NCBI RefSeq assembly: GCF_022539665.2
Contig: NC_081337.1
Coordinates: 3,510,679 to 3,574,678, forward strand
Reading direction: 5' to 3'
DNA: 64,000 nucleotides
Origin: Daphnia carinata
Lineage: Eukaryota > Arthropoda > Branchiopoda > Diplostraca > Daphniidae
Shown: piece after piece, positions 26,188 to 38,786 of the stretch
How positions within the stretch are numbered: position 1 is the stretch's first letter
Layout of the letters: every line of letters begins with the position of its first letter
The notes under the pieces: generated by a model
Told to the model about the DNA's origin: nothing
Databases searched by the model: none
The model's input: only the letters and a program-made list of their open reading frames with translations
Program-made: the position numbers and the translations under genes

Positions 26188-26944
26188 TTAAAGGTTGATG
26201 AAGGTCACCTGGGAGCTTCCCGGCGTATCTGGATGATGCGGAATAGACGTATTGTCAGAATCAGCATAAGTCCAAATGACTAGCATAGGTCCAGGCTTAT
26301 TTAGATGACAATGAAAACAAAGTTCATAAACAAACTCTTCATATATGGCTGTAAAGTCATGTTAACCTACCCTAATGACAGCGTCTTGCGAGTCGCCAGT
26401 GTCAATGCTGCGTCGATAGCGAATAATGGACCATGGTTCCTGATAAGTAGCACTCGTCAGAAAGACGTCGATATGGTCATCGAATTCTCCACCTCCTGGT
26501 TGGATTTCCGACAAAACACTCAAATCTATCCATCTGTCCTGTTTGTTTAAAACAAAAGAGTTCATTTTTCGTAATTTTTGTGTAAATCAGTAACGTAAAT
26601 TTGGTGGCAGAAAGAACGAAAGGACATACTTCAATGTAGCCGATACCCAGTTCATCGTCATAGCCACCAATCATCAGGTCGCCTTGAGCACCTGGTCTAC
26701 CGAAACCCAATCCATTTCCAAAAGAAACTCCCATCCAGCCGGTACAGTTAGTTTGGACTTCAATTTCTATTTCGGACGTTTCGTTGATGATTGTCCAGCG
26801 TAGAATCATTGGGCCGAGAGGATCCAATACTTGCTCGTTCTCCATAACAACGTCATTCTTGAAGCTTTTCGCTGGCACGGCAATACAGCAATAAGATGCC
26901 AGGAAAATGGCCATTACCGTAAGACTTAAGATGGATAATTTCAT
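26188..26944 (-). CDS. Small secreted DOMON-domain protein, 196 aa
   Basis: Three exons: 26944-26630, 26538-26371, 26295-26188; 591 nt in frame. The N-terminus is a signal peptide (LSILSLTVMAIFLASYCCIA, cleavage likely near VPA). The rest is one DOMON domain: LRWTIINETSEIEIEVQTNC, TGWMGVSFGNGLGFGRPGAQ, GDLMIGGYDDELGIGYIEDR, FDDHIDVFLTSATYQEPWSI and the terminal VIWTYADSD...VTFINL. Two N-glycosylation sequons (NETS, NCTG) are present. DOMON domains bind haem or sugars and are found N-terminal in dopamine beta-hydroxylase and MOXD1; here the copper mono-oxygenase domains are absent, so no hydroxylase activity is implied. An acceptor 12 bp before the ATG suggests a non-coding first exon near 27020. 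Function is unknown. Confidence 0.83.
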
Positions 26945-27711
26945 TTTCTCGTAGACCTGGTAAAAACGTAATTTGGAATTAGACAGGAGTAAGATATAAT
27001 TATATATGAAGTTATACTTTAGAGTGCTGACTATTGGAGACAAGAAAGTGTTCTAATTAGATTCAACTATGAATCAAATTTGACTACTCTCGACTCCCAA
27101 CGGCATTTATAGTTCTAGTTCCTTTGTGTCATAGCACTGATAGCAGGTCATAGTTATCATTCCATGGCAATGGTATAGTATTTTTTCATCGTCGAATTTG
27201 TCATGTTGATAAACATATGGTGTCACGCAGATTTATACGTGTGTGTTACGATTAGGCAATTGAAGACAATTTGTTATTTAGCATAGAGAACAACTGTCAA
27301 AACCAGTGCAAGGAGAAAGAGATTTGTTTTTAATCGACAGTGTTGGCTCCTTTGGAATTGTACTGGCCTCTGTTCTGGTCACGTGTTCATTAATACCGCC
27401 GATAAAACTCAGATTGCTTGTGATGTAAGAGAATGATTCATAATTTCATATCTGTGCCGTCCGCAAAGCAATTCATTAACCATATTTCTAGCACCATATG
27501 GTAAGAAGTTTACTACCGGCTGATGAATCATTTCTAACGACGCATAAATCTGGAAAGATAAAGTGATAGGTGTTTCTTATTTACACTCAGTCTGCGTTCG
27601 GACACACGACGTGTCATCGTTCGCTGTGAGAGCCCAAGTAATAAAATGTATATTGATTCAGACATGGTACAATGTGTTGGTTATTGGAAGCATTAGTCCG
27701 AAAATAAACGT
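26945..27711. other. DOMON gene promoter side, otherwise empty
   Basis: Probably holds the non-coding 5' exon and promoter of the DOMON gene (minus strand; donor near 27021). Nothing else is recognisable before the tRNA gene. Confidence 0.4.
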
Positions 27712-27784
27712 TGATCCTGCCAGGGATCGAACCTGGAATCTCTTGATCCGTAGTCAAGCGCGTTATCCATTGCGCCACAGGACC
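27712..27784 (-). tRNA. tRNA-Arg (anticodon ACG)
   Basis: A full cloverleaf on the minus strand. The 7-bp acceptor stem pairs GGTCCTG with CAGGATC (one G-U), discriminator A. D-arm GCGC-AATGGATAAC-GCG. Anticodon stem CTTGA/TCAAG with loop CTACGGA, so the anticodon is ACG. T-arm CCAGG-TTCGATC-CCTGG. The internal A and B box sequences match eukaryotic tRNA-Arg. There is no intron and a T-rich stretch follows the 3' end. 73 nt, no encoded CCA. Confidence 0.95.
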
Positions 27785-28071
27785 ACGTCTGAGAAAAATC
27801 AACATAAAATTAAGTGCCACAGAATCAACCGTAAGTATAATGTGATGGCTTTCTTAATGCTATGTAATATCGATTCAGTATAATAATTTCAAAATTTTTC
27901 TAGAATTCTCAGGTAAAGAAGGTAAAGCAGCCGATTTGACAAGCTGCCACAGGAGATAATTAATTTATTATACCCGTAATTTTATTGTCTTACAGATCGA
28001 TTGCAAATGCCACCCGGTTTATTTTTGGCGTGAAGCCAATCCTGGACAGAACACTGGTACTTAAGTTAATG

Positions 28072-28199
28072 TCTCCAGTGGCGCAATTGGTTAGCGCATG
28101 GTACTTATATGACAGTGTCCAGTAAACGCTAAATGAAAAGATTGAATTAGTTAATGTCGATGAATGCCGAGGTCGCGAGTTCGAGCCTCGCCTGGAGAA
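28072..28199 (+). tRNA. tRNA-Ile (anticodon UAU) with a 54-nt intron
   Basis: Acceptor stem TCTCCAG/CTGGAGA with discriminator A. D-arm with GCGCAATTGGTTAGCGC. Anticodon loop CT-TAT-A, interrupted after position 37; it resumes with A38 and TGCCG at 28164. T-arm with GTTCGAGCC. The intron is 28110-28163. Metazoan tRNA-Ile(UAU) genes characteristically carry an intron at exactly this place, which supports the call; the human introns are roughly 20 nt, so this one is long. A T-run (TATTTTT) follows as a Pol III terminator. The mature RNA would be 74 nt. Confidence 0.92.
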
Positions 28200-31100
28200 T
28201 ATTTTTATGGATTGTTGTTACTAGCTGTTAATAAAATCCTCAGAAAAAAAGATCGTGCAAAAAAAAAAGTTACTTGTAAGATGACGTTGTAATCGATCCA
28301 ATATAAATACTTATCGTCACAGCCGGTAGCTTTTCAGCGAAAACGAAAAATGCCGGAAGATATTGTTCTTTGATCGTGTACTCTTGAACTTGTTTTCTCA
28401 ATCATTTAGAAATGTCCCAATTGGTTAGTTCATGTTTATTGAACGGATGAGTGAACTAGCATTTCCATAGAAACGATTTAATGAATATTCATTTTTAATC
28501 AAAATATGTAAATCTTAAACTATACAAGTATTTTGTTTGTCCCTAACTCAGGGCTGTGTTCATATAAGGAATTTCGTGTCAACAGATTCCGATAATCAAT
28601 TGCTACAGTTTGTGCTGTTTTTTTTTTTAGTTAATTCGTACTTGATATTAAGTCTAGAAATTTAAATTTCTGTTGTCCATGACTCATCGTTTAGTTTGAA
28701 ACTTCGATATGTAGATTCCCTATAGACTAAAGGAAAATATGTAGATTTTTCTATTGATTTTGAACCGCGAAAATGATTTTTTTGGACAAGGGGTCGCTTT
28801 CTGAAACTCCAAGGCCATTCACTTTCTTACCCATCCTCAGAATTTCTTACAAAACAACACGTGAATCATTTAAATAATGGCAACAGTGGTCGACGAAAAT
28901 TTTAAACTTTATTTCATTTTCTTTCTTGATACTTATTCAACCCATCTCTTATATTCGATCCAAAAGTGTCACATAAAAAAGAAAAGTTAATTTTGAAAAA
29001 AAAAGACAGTTCGACGCATGGCTTTGCATGTGGAGGCGGCGTTGTCACACCTACGGATGGCGAGTGGGGTGGGCCAACGTGGGAGAAATATCAGACCCCC
29101 AGACCCCACAAGCCACAACGTCAGTGTCGCGTTGACTTCCGTTGAGTCGAGTTGGGCGCTCGATTTTACCCGAAGCGCCCGTACAGTTTATTCCAAACTT
29201 CGCGCCATTTTCCTTCATCCGTTGGCACGCGACATATTGGATTTCAGGAAGTGTCCATTTCTGATATCCAACACGAATAGAAACGTTACTCAGAAATTCA
29301 ATCTCGTAGTGTTTGTCTTGTTAAGTAATCAGCGAACCAAAGGTAAAATGTCCGTTTGTTACCTCATGTAAAATTGATGTATGAACACATGGTCCCGTCT
29401 TTTTCATTTTCAATGTCGCATATAAGAACGGCTATTGGTACTCATCCTCGTCATTAGTCGAAGACTAGAAATGCAATTGGCGCTATCCGTTTAAACGCAG
29501 GGAAATCGATTGAAGCTATTCAATAGGGAAAAGGTCTAATGGTCGCTTTGATTTCTTGATTGGTTTTCAACATGGGCACTTGTTGAGTTTCACATTTGTT
29601 GGTCGATACTTTAGCTAGTCTTTTCTATTCTCTTTTTCAGGGTTTTAAAATGTAGCTTTCATTCCCTTTTTTGCGTTTCTGCGATAGGTGGGAAATGTTA
29701 ATAACATTCTCGCGATAACGAATGAAAATGTGATGACAGCATCGTAAATTTTAGTTTCTTTATCCCTTTACGTACAGCATAGTGAAGTGTAATAAACAAT
29801 CAGAACGATGATAGCTAAGGCTGCCACGTATTTCAGAGTCAAAGGGTAGGACTGACGCATCAGTTCTTAGTCTGTTCGGTTAGCAATTATTTCTGATTGT
29901 CCTTGAGTTATCATAACTATGCAGTAAAGGTGTTCCAATTTAATAGTTCCGGCTCAACCTTTGCGTACGTCTTCTAATTTTTGTTTATCCATCTGCACCA
30001 ATTGTGTGGCGTCGGGATTTTGTGTTCGTTCAAAAAAAAATGAGGTGGTATCCTGTTCGTCATAATTGTTGGGGGGAGAGGATACTTAAACAAAGAGGCA
30101 ATTACTTAAATCGATACCTACCTGTTTTCAAAGTAAAATCTTCGTATTGGATTTGGGTAGCTCATTTTTCTGGGGTCAGTCACGCAGCCGATTAGAAATC
30201 GTCCAGAAACTTCGTTAAAACTCCTATTTCCCTCTGATAATTTTTTTTTTTACATATTCAAAACAGATCGGACTCGTTGATGGCGAGGTTTGACAGGGCC
30301 TTTGAAGTTCTTAACGTCAATCAATTTCAGCCAATGGGAAGGCTATCTCCCACAGTGTTTATTTTCTTTCTCCTTATTTTTCTGTACACGTTTTCTCTTT
30401 ATTTTGGCAGAGAAGTTGAGTACATTTCAAACTGGGGGAAAAGCGCGGGTGGTCTTGGGTGTTGTTATATTGCAGTTTGCCTTTCTAGCGTTGCATAACA
30501 GGGCGTCGGCTGCATTGTTTGTGTAGGCATATTATTGTCTTCCATTGTGGACGAAGCTGACGGCGGCGTGAACTTGATTGCTTTTACTGACAAAGCCTTT
30601 TCCCACCGGCAAAATGGAGCGTAACAATAGACCAGTATACCAATTGGCAATTCAAATGGCTGTATCATTCCCCACCCGTCTTTTCGTGTGCACCTTTGGT
30701 TTCGCTCCAGGACATGGAGCCGTTCCAAAAGTCATTGGATTTTCATTTAACTGCAATGGATGAGGGGCTAGCAATAAGGTAGTTTACGCTACACCTGAGC
30801 CGGCCTTCATAATTTCATTAGTAATTGAGCCACCAGCCCATTTGATGTATAGCGGAGTGTTTTGGAAATTTTAGTTTCATGGCGTGAGACTAATGCGACT
30901 AGAGATCGTCAGGATGTTAAATGTAGACCCCCCTCCCGCCTTTCTCGTTAACATAATTATTCAGACTTTTTAAAAACGTAACACGGCTATTTGCATTTCA
31001 TGTACTGCCATATTGGCACGATCACGTAATTCGCAAACAGCAATGAACGTTTCGAAACTGGGAATTGAAAAGGGTCGAGACAAAATGGGGCATTTACCTA

Positions 31101-32518
31101 ACACTTTTAAACTTTCTATCCCCTACAAGAACATGCATTACATCGGTTTTCTTACCATCTCCGAAATATTTATAACATTGATAAAGTGACCGCTTGTGGC
31201 CGATTGCTCACGGCGTATTTTTGTGACACGAGCAGAATGTATATATATTTTTTAAAAGGACAATCGTTTAAATTTTTACACACCGTGTGGCTGTAGTGAC
31301 GGGTATTTTATAGCCGTAGCACTTGTTTGGCAATAGAGTTAGCGGGTGGCATGACAGCTGGCGTTTCTGTTTAGTCCCATGTACTCGTATATTTTCGCAG
31401 AACATGCATCTTGGTTCATCTCGGCAATAAATTATGTAGTATTGTATAGTTTGACGCTAGTTCCACTTCGTTTTGTATCAGTAATCTACAGCCGTATGTA
31501 TTGTTTACGTCAGTTAAGCAGACGTCTATAGCACCCGACTCGGGCGCAACTCAAACTTCCAATTGTAGAAAGTTGTGCATTTTTACTGCAGTTCTTCTTT
31601 TGTTTATTTTTCCGAGCCTCGCGTGTTTTTTTTTTAGTAGGCCAGCCATCTATTCATCGATATCTTTTGGTCACAGCCCCGTGGATGATTCAATCGTTCG
31701 CATCAACTGTTGGATTGATGGCGTTGCAACATTTTTTTTCTTGCGTGTCAGCAAATGTATCCATTATGGATAACGATAAAATAACTCGGTAGTAGGCTCT
31801 CCATCGTTCCTGTTCACCCGAGCAGCTTCATCAATCTTTCGTACATTGTCCCTATTTTTTTTTTTTTTTTTTTTTTTTGCGAGAATGCGTATTTCCTACA
31901 ATGGGAGGTGTAGGCTACTACCCTGAGAAAAGGACTTCTCGTTTCATTGTTCTCACATTTGAATCAAGTCACGCTCTGTACAGATATAAATGTAAAGCTA
32001 CACGACTTTTTTTTTAGCTGGAATTATATATTTCTTTTCATTATTTAGATGTTTCTTTCACTGCCTGAACCATCCGTAGCAAGTGATCCAGCAGAGGAAT
32101 TGTAAAAGAAAACTGTCGACCTAATAAGAGTGCTGGGTCCGTTGCTCGACGTCCACTACACCGTCTATTGTACAGACCTCTTGAATGCTTCCCGTTGCTA
32201 CCAATTCATCGATCTGCCGGATACAGCCAACGCTGGATAATTGGTTAGCCACATTCGTCTGCATGTTTAAAGATATAAGAAATAAAATCTTGTTTCCATT
32301 TGTTAGCCTATTGCAATTGGAGTGACCAACAAGGTAACCTGGGACATTTCAACGCCTCGTTCCAGCATTTTTTTTTTTTGCCGTTGCCGTGGCAACGGTT
32401 GAGTGAGATACAAAAGGAGGTACACCATGACAAGCAAACGGTTCAGAAAAGAAAAAAAGGGGCCTAGACGGAGACAAGGAAAAGCTGACAAGTTTTTTTT
32501 TTTATTTCTTTTTTTCAG
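28200..32518. other. Gene-poor region upstream of the Sidestep-like gene
   Basis: 4.3 kb with no supported coding sequence. It includes a short tRNA-like fragment near 28415-28440 (see findings) and a 24-nt T run at 31855-31878. Non-coding 5' exons and the promoter of the Sidestep-like gene probably lie here, since its first coding exon begins directly after an acceptor (tttttttcag, 32518). Confidence 0.4.
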
Positions 32519-35500
32519 ATGAATATCCCCATGGCGACGAGAGTTGGTACGAGCGACAGAACTCGATGTAACGCCGTTTTGTCTGAAGACGTCGCAAGCC
32601 GTGACGTCTTCGAATGGTGGCACTACTCCCGCGGGATTAGCCGTACAAGAATGGCAAAGCCAAGCCGCAGACGCCATCAGCAAGAAGCTGAAACGAGAGC
32701 TGGAAGTTTAAACGCGATCCCGCCGGCAAAGCCACGACATGTTCTTCACGTCGTCCTTCTACTCTTGACGCTTGTGGCATGTCGACCGTGTTACGGTCAC
32801 GATCCTGAGTTTTTTGACATGGACAATGAAGATGGTAAGTTTTCTGGAAATGAAAGAGGCGTGTGTCTCTAAAGCTAAACTAATTTAAACGTGCCTTTCC
32901 AGCCCTTGAATCAAACAAGAGTCACTTTCAATTATTCGCGCTCTTTTTTTTTTTTTTTTCAAATTTTCCCGCTCTTTCTTTAAACGTTTCTACCTCTCCA
33001 GGGTTCTCTTGAAATAGGATAACTTAGACAAATTAAATTTTTTTTTTTATCAAGGAAAATTTCGTTAGCCCATAAGAAATGCTAATGTTTTTCACTTAAG
33101 GCAATACGGGCGAAATTTTCTTCTTACGTCATGTCTTTTTCTAGAAAATCTGCGTGAATAATCCCGAAATCGATTAGAACTGACGTCCCATGCAAACTTT
33201 ATTGCTCGCAATTTTCACGCGAAAACCGTCATTAAATTCTATCCATTTAAAATCTTGAATCCTCAACCACGATGACGTTTTGTTTTCACAGAAACATGTT
33301 CAACTTGCTAATACGTCACGTTTAACGGAATTTTCGTCGTAAAAATACGCGATGTTGACAAAGTCATGGCCCTTCTTTGAAGTCTTGACTTTAACTTAAT
33401 ACTTTCCTAACAATGGGCACGCAGCGCTCGTCATGTACGAGTTGCCTTGCCGCTTGGCTGCATTCACGTCAAACTCTATTACCTTACACAACTCGCATAG
33501 CGTACAGACGTGCAGCGCTGATAAGAAACTCAACTCTTGTGTGTGTGTGTGTTGTATATACATTTCGCTGATCAAGTCTTTTCCAATCATGCTGCGCCTT
33601 TGTTAACGCGAAATCACTAACTTTGGCCCGACATAACGTGCACATGTGTTTAAAAAAAAAAAAAAACAAGGAACCCAAGACAGCGTTCAACCTCCAGGTA
33701 AGAGGAGAACTATACCGATGGATGAGCAAAAAATCCAATCATGAGCACGCACGTCTTTGCATGAGCATCTAACCAATTTCTGTTGTTTTTTTTTTCAAAA
33801 TTGACGTTGGCTTTTTATCTTTATCTTAAAAAAAAAACAAAAAAAAAAAAACAAAGATCCCATTCAACAATATGCAACTGGAAGTGGGGTCGATCTATCG
33901 ACCTTTCCATCGAGTGTTGCCACTTCATTCTGCTTGTTTACCTGTAAACAGTGGGAAGGTGTTGTTCAATTGGGTGGGAGTCATTTGGGCGTTTTTTTTA
34001 AGTTTTTTTTTTAAGGTAATCCAAATGAGTCTCAGCGTGAACGCTGACAAGAAAGAATGATGAAAAAGATTACGAGATTATAGTTTGGGTGGTCTTTCTT
34101 GATGCACGTCATAAACAAAATTTGGGTGTAGAAAATGATGAATGCCTTTATTTGTTTTGCCTTTTTTTTTTTTTTTTTTTTTTCCATTGATGTTGATGAA
34201 CGTAACTCGTTACCTCCTAGTTCGTTCTTTTATGAACAAACAACATCAACTAAATTAATTTTTTTTTTCTATGCAGGGCCTTTGGTGCACGTCGTCAGCG
34301 TCGTCAAGGGGAAAACGAGTTTACCTTGCGACATTACATCAGCCGACGAGGACGACCAGGCCAGTTTGGTTCTCTTTTACAAAGACGGCGCTAGTCAGTC
34401 TATTTACACGTAAGTTTCTAATCTTTAAAAAAAAAAACAATCACTTTCTCCATTTTTGTTTGGCACGTTTTTTTTTTATGTATATATATATATATATAAA
34501 GATCAATGTTTGACAATGTAATTATGATGCTGGGCAGATGGTTTTTGGGCACCCGTTTCACTTACGAGCGGCTCTGTTTATTTGGCTGTTATTTTTTTCT
34601 AACGATCGTAGGGCTGCCTTGTTTGTGTGTAATTGGACCGGTTGTTATTTATCCTTCGTCTGAGCTCTTCCTCTCTATAATGCGTTTAGAGTTTGCCCCG
34701 GTCTACCCGCGTTCTGCACGATAGTCGTTCAGCGTAACAGGAGAAATAGGGTAGAAATCGCTGCCGTTGGCATCGTTGCGTGTCTTATAGCCAACAGAGC
34801 GATTAAAAAAAAAAAAAAAAAAAAAAGAGGGGGAAGGGGAGAAGCCAAAGACAACTTGCGAGTTAAAGAAGTGGTTAGTTGAAAACACGCGGGGACTTTT
34901 AACGATGTGGGATTTGTTTTTTGTTTTTTTTTCTTGAACGTTGGCAATGGCATTTTTGCAAGGGGCTTTCTGTGTCCCCTCTGTAGAGGATATCAATTGC
35001 ATTTGAAACTATCGTTAGAACACTTTCGGGGATTAATGGAAAGGGATGACTTGTGCGCACTTTCTTAAATAGCTTTTTAATCAGTTGAAAAGTCCTTTTC
35101 TCTTTTTCTCGGGTATTCGTCGTAGACTTTTGAAAGAAATGGACTGTTGTGTTTTCGACAAAGAAATGTTTTGTATAGGGTCGCGCAGGTCCGATTATTG
35201 TTACCTTGATGCACCCTGTTATATTCTAGAAGAATGCTGTTAAAGCAGCTCTTTTCTAGGCAACAAAAATGGAGACAATGTCCGCGCCATAGGGTTCAAC
35301 AATATTTCTAAATCTAAATTTTATTTCTATCGGCAATTTCTCTTGACCAATGCGGACGTATCGTACATTGAAATGTGCAGATTTCTGCAGACACAATTGG
35401 CGAATAAGAGACCGAATGTTGTGGTCGGTATTGTAGGGAAGTCGACGTGAAACAAGGGGCCGAGTATAAATCGATGAAAATTCCGACTATTGAGTTATCT

Positions 35501-36979
35501 TTTTACAATCCTCTTGATGCGAATGGAACACGGGAGGAATGTTCAAGTGGACTCTTACACTACGACAAAAGCCTTTGCCCGTCTATAATTTAAAAATCCT
35601 TTCGTCTATTTGCCACTTGGATCGGAAAGTGGAGTCGATTCAACTGCCTAGCAATGCAACTCTTCATTTTCCCTAGGTTGAATGTAGCATTGACGGTCAC
35701 GTATATATCGTTTCTTTTTTTAACTTGTATCGTGATTTGTCGTTTGCTTTTAACAGCACGAAATGTTGTCCTACCCCTTGCAGCTATTGCGTGACTCAGC
35801 TTTTGACGACTTACTTTCTATCGGATTTTCTGTGACCCTTTTCCATGCGTTACAGTGATAGGAAAATTCATTTTCAAATTGTTTTTTTTTTTTTTTTTTT
35901 TTTTTTTTTGCGTTTAAGTAATTCATGAATTACATTTGCAGGTACGACGCTCGAGATAAATACGCCAGCCGGCCTCGGCATTGGTCCGACGAAAACGTGC
36001 TGGGCAAACGAGCTTTTTTCAGCAAACTGCAAAGCAATAGATCGTCTTCCGGACGACTGATGATCGACAACGTCCGCGAAACGGACGCCGGACTCTACCG
36101 ATGCCGCGTGGATTTCAAACGGTCGCCGACTCGCAACAGCCGCGTCAATCTCACCGTCGTCGGTAAGTGATTGTGTTTTTTCTAATCATTTGCTCTTATT
36201 CCTCGGGCTTTTTGGTGTGTCCATTCATCTTGCGATTCGTTCGGCGGTTGTTTTTTTTTGTTTGTTTTTTTCTGACAATCCGTCAGATAAACGCGCACGT
36301 CGATTGCGGATGAACGCGTTTACGGATCACTAAGTTCAGTTTTGAAGAAGAAAAGGGTTTCGCGCTTCTCTTTCACGCCGACTGTTTATTTATTTATTTT
36401 TTATCTTTTCTGCGGTCAAATGCGCTTTTGTTTGCGCTAAAGAAGATGGATCGATTAAAGGCATCATTCCAGGCTGTATTGTCCAGGCTTTTTTTTTTTT
36501 TGTGCGAGATAATGTTCCGTGAAGGACAATGCCGTCCGCATTTATTCGCGTCAAAGTAAAAGATGAAATTCGACCGGTAAATGTAATCGAAACAAACGGG
36601 ATTGCCAAAATAATGTCCTCTTAAAGTGTTTCCACTGGAACGTTGAATTAGTTATAGTTTTGCGTGATGCCTTTGATTTGCCCATCGTTGATGAGCTTCC
36701 AACAAGGAATTCGTGATTAAGGTTTGCGTTACCGCTAGATGCCGTGCGAAGCTTAATGACTGCGCGATTCATTTTCCCCTGGACAAAAGGACCGTTCGTG
36801 TAATTGTATTGATCAAATATTGGTATCCGCATCGACTCAGCAGATAATACTCGATGCTGTCAATAGCGAGATGTGGGAAGAGAAAAAAAAAAGAAAAAAA
36901 AAAGGGTGTGCGTGAGCGAATCTTGCATCCGAAAGCAGCGGCCAGGAGAATGAAAGATGATAAAAGAAGAGCTCGGACA

Positions 36980-37018
<39 letters not shown>

Positions 37019-38750
37019 GAGCGTATAGTTATCGAGACAAGAAGAAGAAAAAAAAAAGCCTGGAGAAAAGTGGGGTCTGCTGGACAACAATGGTTCTCGT
37101 TATCTGCCGTCTGCTGACCTTATTGATTGTTCAATGCATTTAACTAAGACCCGTGTTAGAAAAAAAAAAAAAAAGAGGCGATGTCTATTGGTTGAATCAA
37201 CTGCTATAATCATCGCGTCTCGCGCAATATTTTTGGACTTGCATTCAAAGCGGCTGACCGAGTGTTTTGACGAGTAAATCATAAAAGGCCAAGGGTATTT
37301 TCGTACGTCGAATTGCATGTAAGTAGCTTATCAATGTACAATTCGATTTCCCTATTGTTACATCGTCTTTTGCTATGTACGTACTGTTTAGTGTATCGGA
37401 AAAGTTTTATAGACTCTCGGGATGCCAACGGCATTTCATACAAAGTCTCGCATTATTCCTTTTCTCTGCCTATCTCTTAAAGTTTATCAAGACAGAACTT
37501 CATCGAGGATTTTTCTTCTTTTGCCCACTCGGATTTATTGTTTTTGTTTCTTTAATATAGTGCCACCGAAGCAGATGAAGATCACAAACGAAAAGGGTGT
37601 GGATGTTGGTGATCTAATCGGCCCATTCGACGAAGGAGCGACGTTAATCTTGGTCTGCATTGTCACCGGAGGTAAAGTTCAATAGCGGGGACTGATCTCT
37701 TATCTTGCATTATTTTTAGCTAGTAACAGTCGCGAATAGAAACTTTCCCCTTCAACGAGTTAAAGCTGAGAGGCGCATGTAAAAAAAAAATCCATCGAGT
37801 TTGGAAACAGTACTTTGGGTATTCGATCTAATCTCGTGAAGCTATTGGCTGTTTTATTCACGCGGCTATTCCCACTATCGCTTGCTTTCGTTTACAGCCC
37901 ATTAGGATAGCCTTTAGTCTAGTCGTTTTACTGTAACATAAATTCAGTCACGCACGCCAACTCTTTTTTTTCCGGGAGAGACGAGTCGAAGCCCGAAAAG
38001 TTGGAACGAGACGGGCAGAAAATCGAATGGGCAAAGATTTTCCGTCTGTGTCCAACATAACTTTCGTTAACGATCGCGACATTTAGATGCTTGACAGTAA
38101 GATCTTTTCACGTTTTTTGAAATTCACTTTGATTTGTGTTTGAGCTATAGGTAATCCGATGCCGGAGGTAACGTGGTGGCAAGAAGAGAGGATGATCGAT
38201 CGTCACGTCGAAGTGCGCCAATATTCGGAGAACGGCGTGGCCAGCAATGTGCTTCAGCTTGAACGGCTAGGACGGTCTGATTTGCGTACAAAGTTGTCGT
38301 GTCACGCGTCCAACAGTCTACTGGCGCAGCCTCCGCTGACCAGATCCGTTGAAATCGAACTAAATCGTGAGTACCAAAAAACAAACAAAAAAAATACTTT
38401 CTACATAATACGCAATGCCGCTAAAGGGGAAGGAAAGAAAAAGAAGATAGGACAAAGAGTTTTCGGGATAAAACGACAGATACTTATCGTGTGAGAGGCT
38501 CTCTTTGTTTTTATAACTCGCGTTCAATCGTTTCAAGTCGCAGAGATCAGGAAAGAAATAGCGGCTTTGAATGACGTCTCGAGTCTTTGCAAACACGATT
38601 TCGTGGCATGTCCTTCAATAGCTCAAAATGGGGGGGGGAGGGAAAGCCCCAGGGCAAACTACTTTGTACTGGAACTCTTTTTGCTCTTGTTATAGTTTTG
38701 CCTCTGAAACAAACCTCTTTTTTTTTTTTTTTACGACAATATTGTCATAA

Positions 38751-38786
<36 letters not shown>

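Noticed and set aside
34703-35002. Frames with long Lys or Phe runs across poly(A)/poly(T) tracts (also at 36854, 43734, 46451)
   Set aside because: They result from translating homopolymers inside introns.
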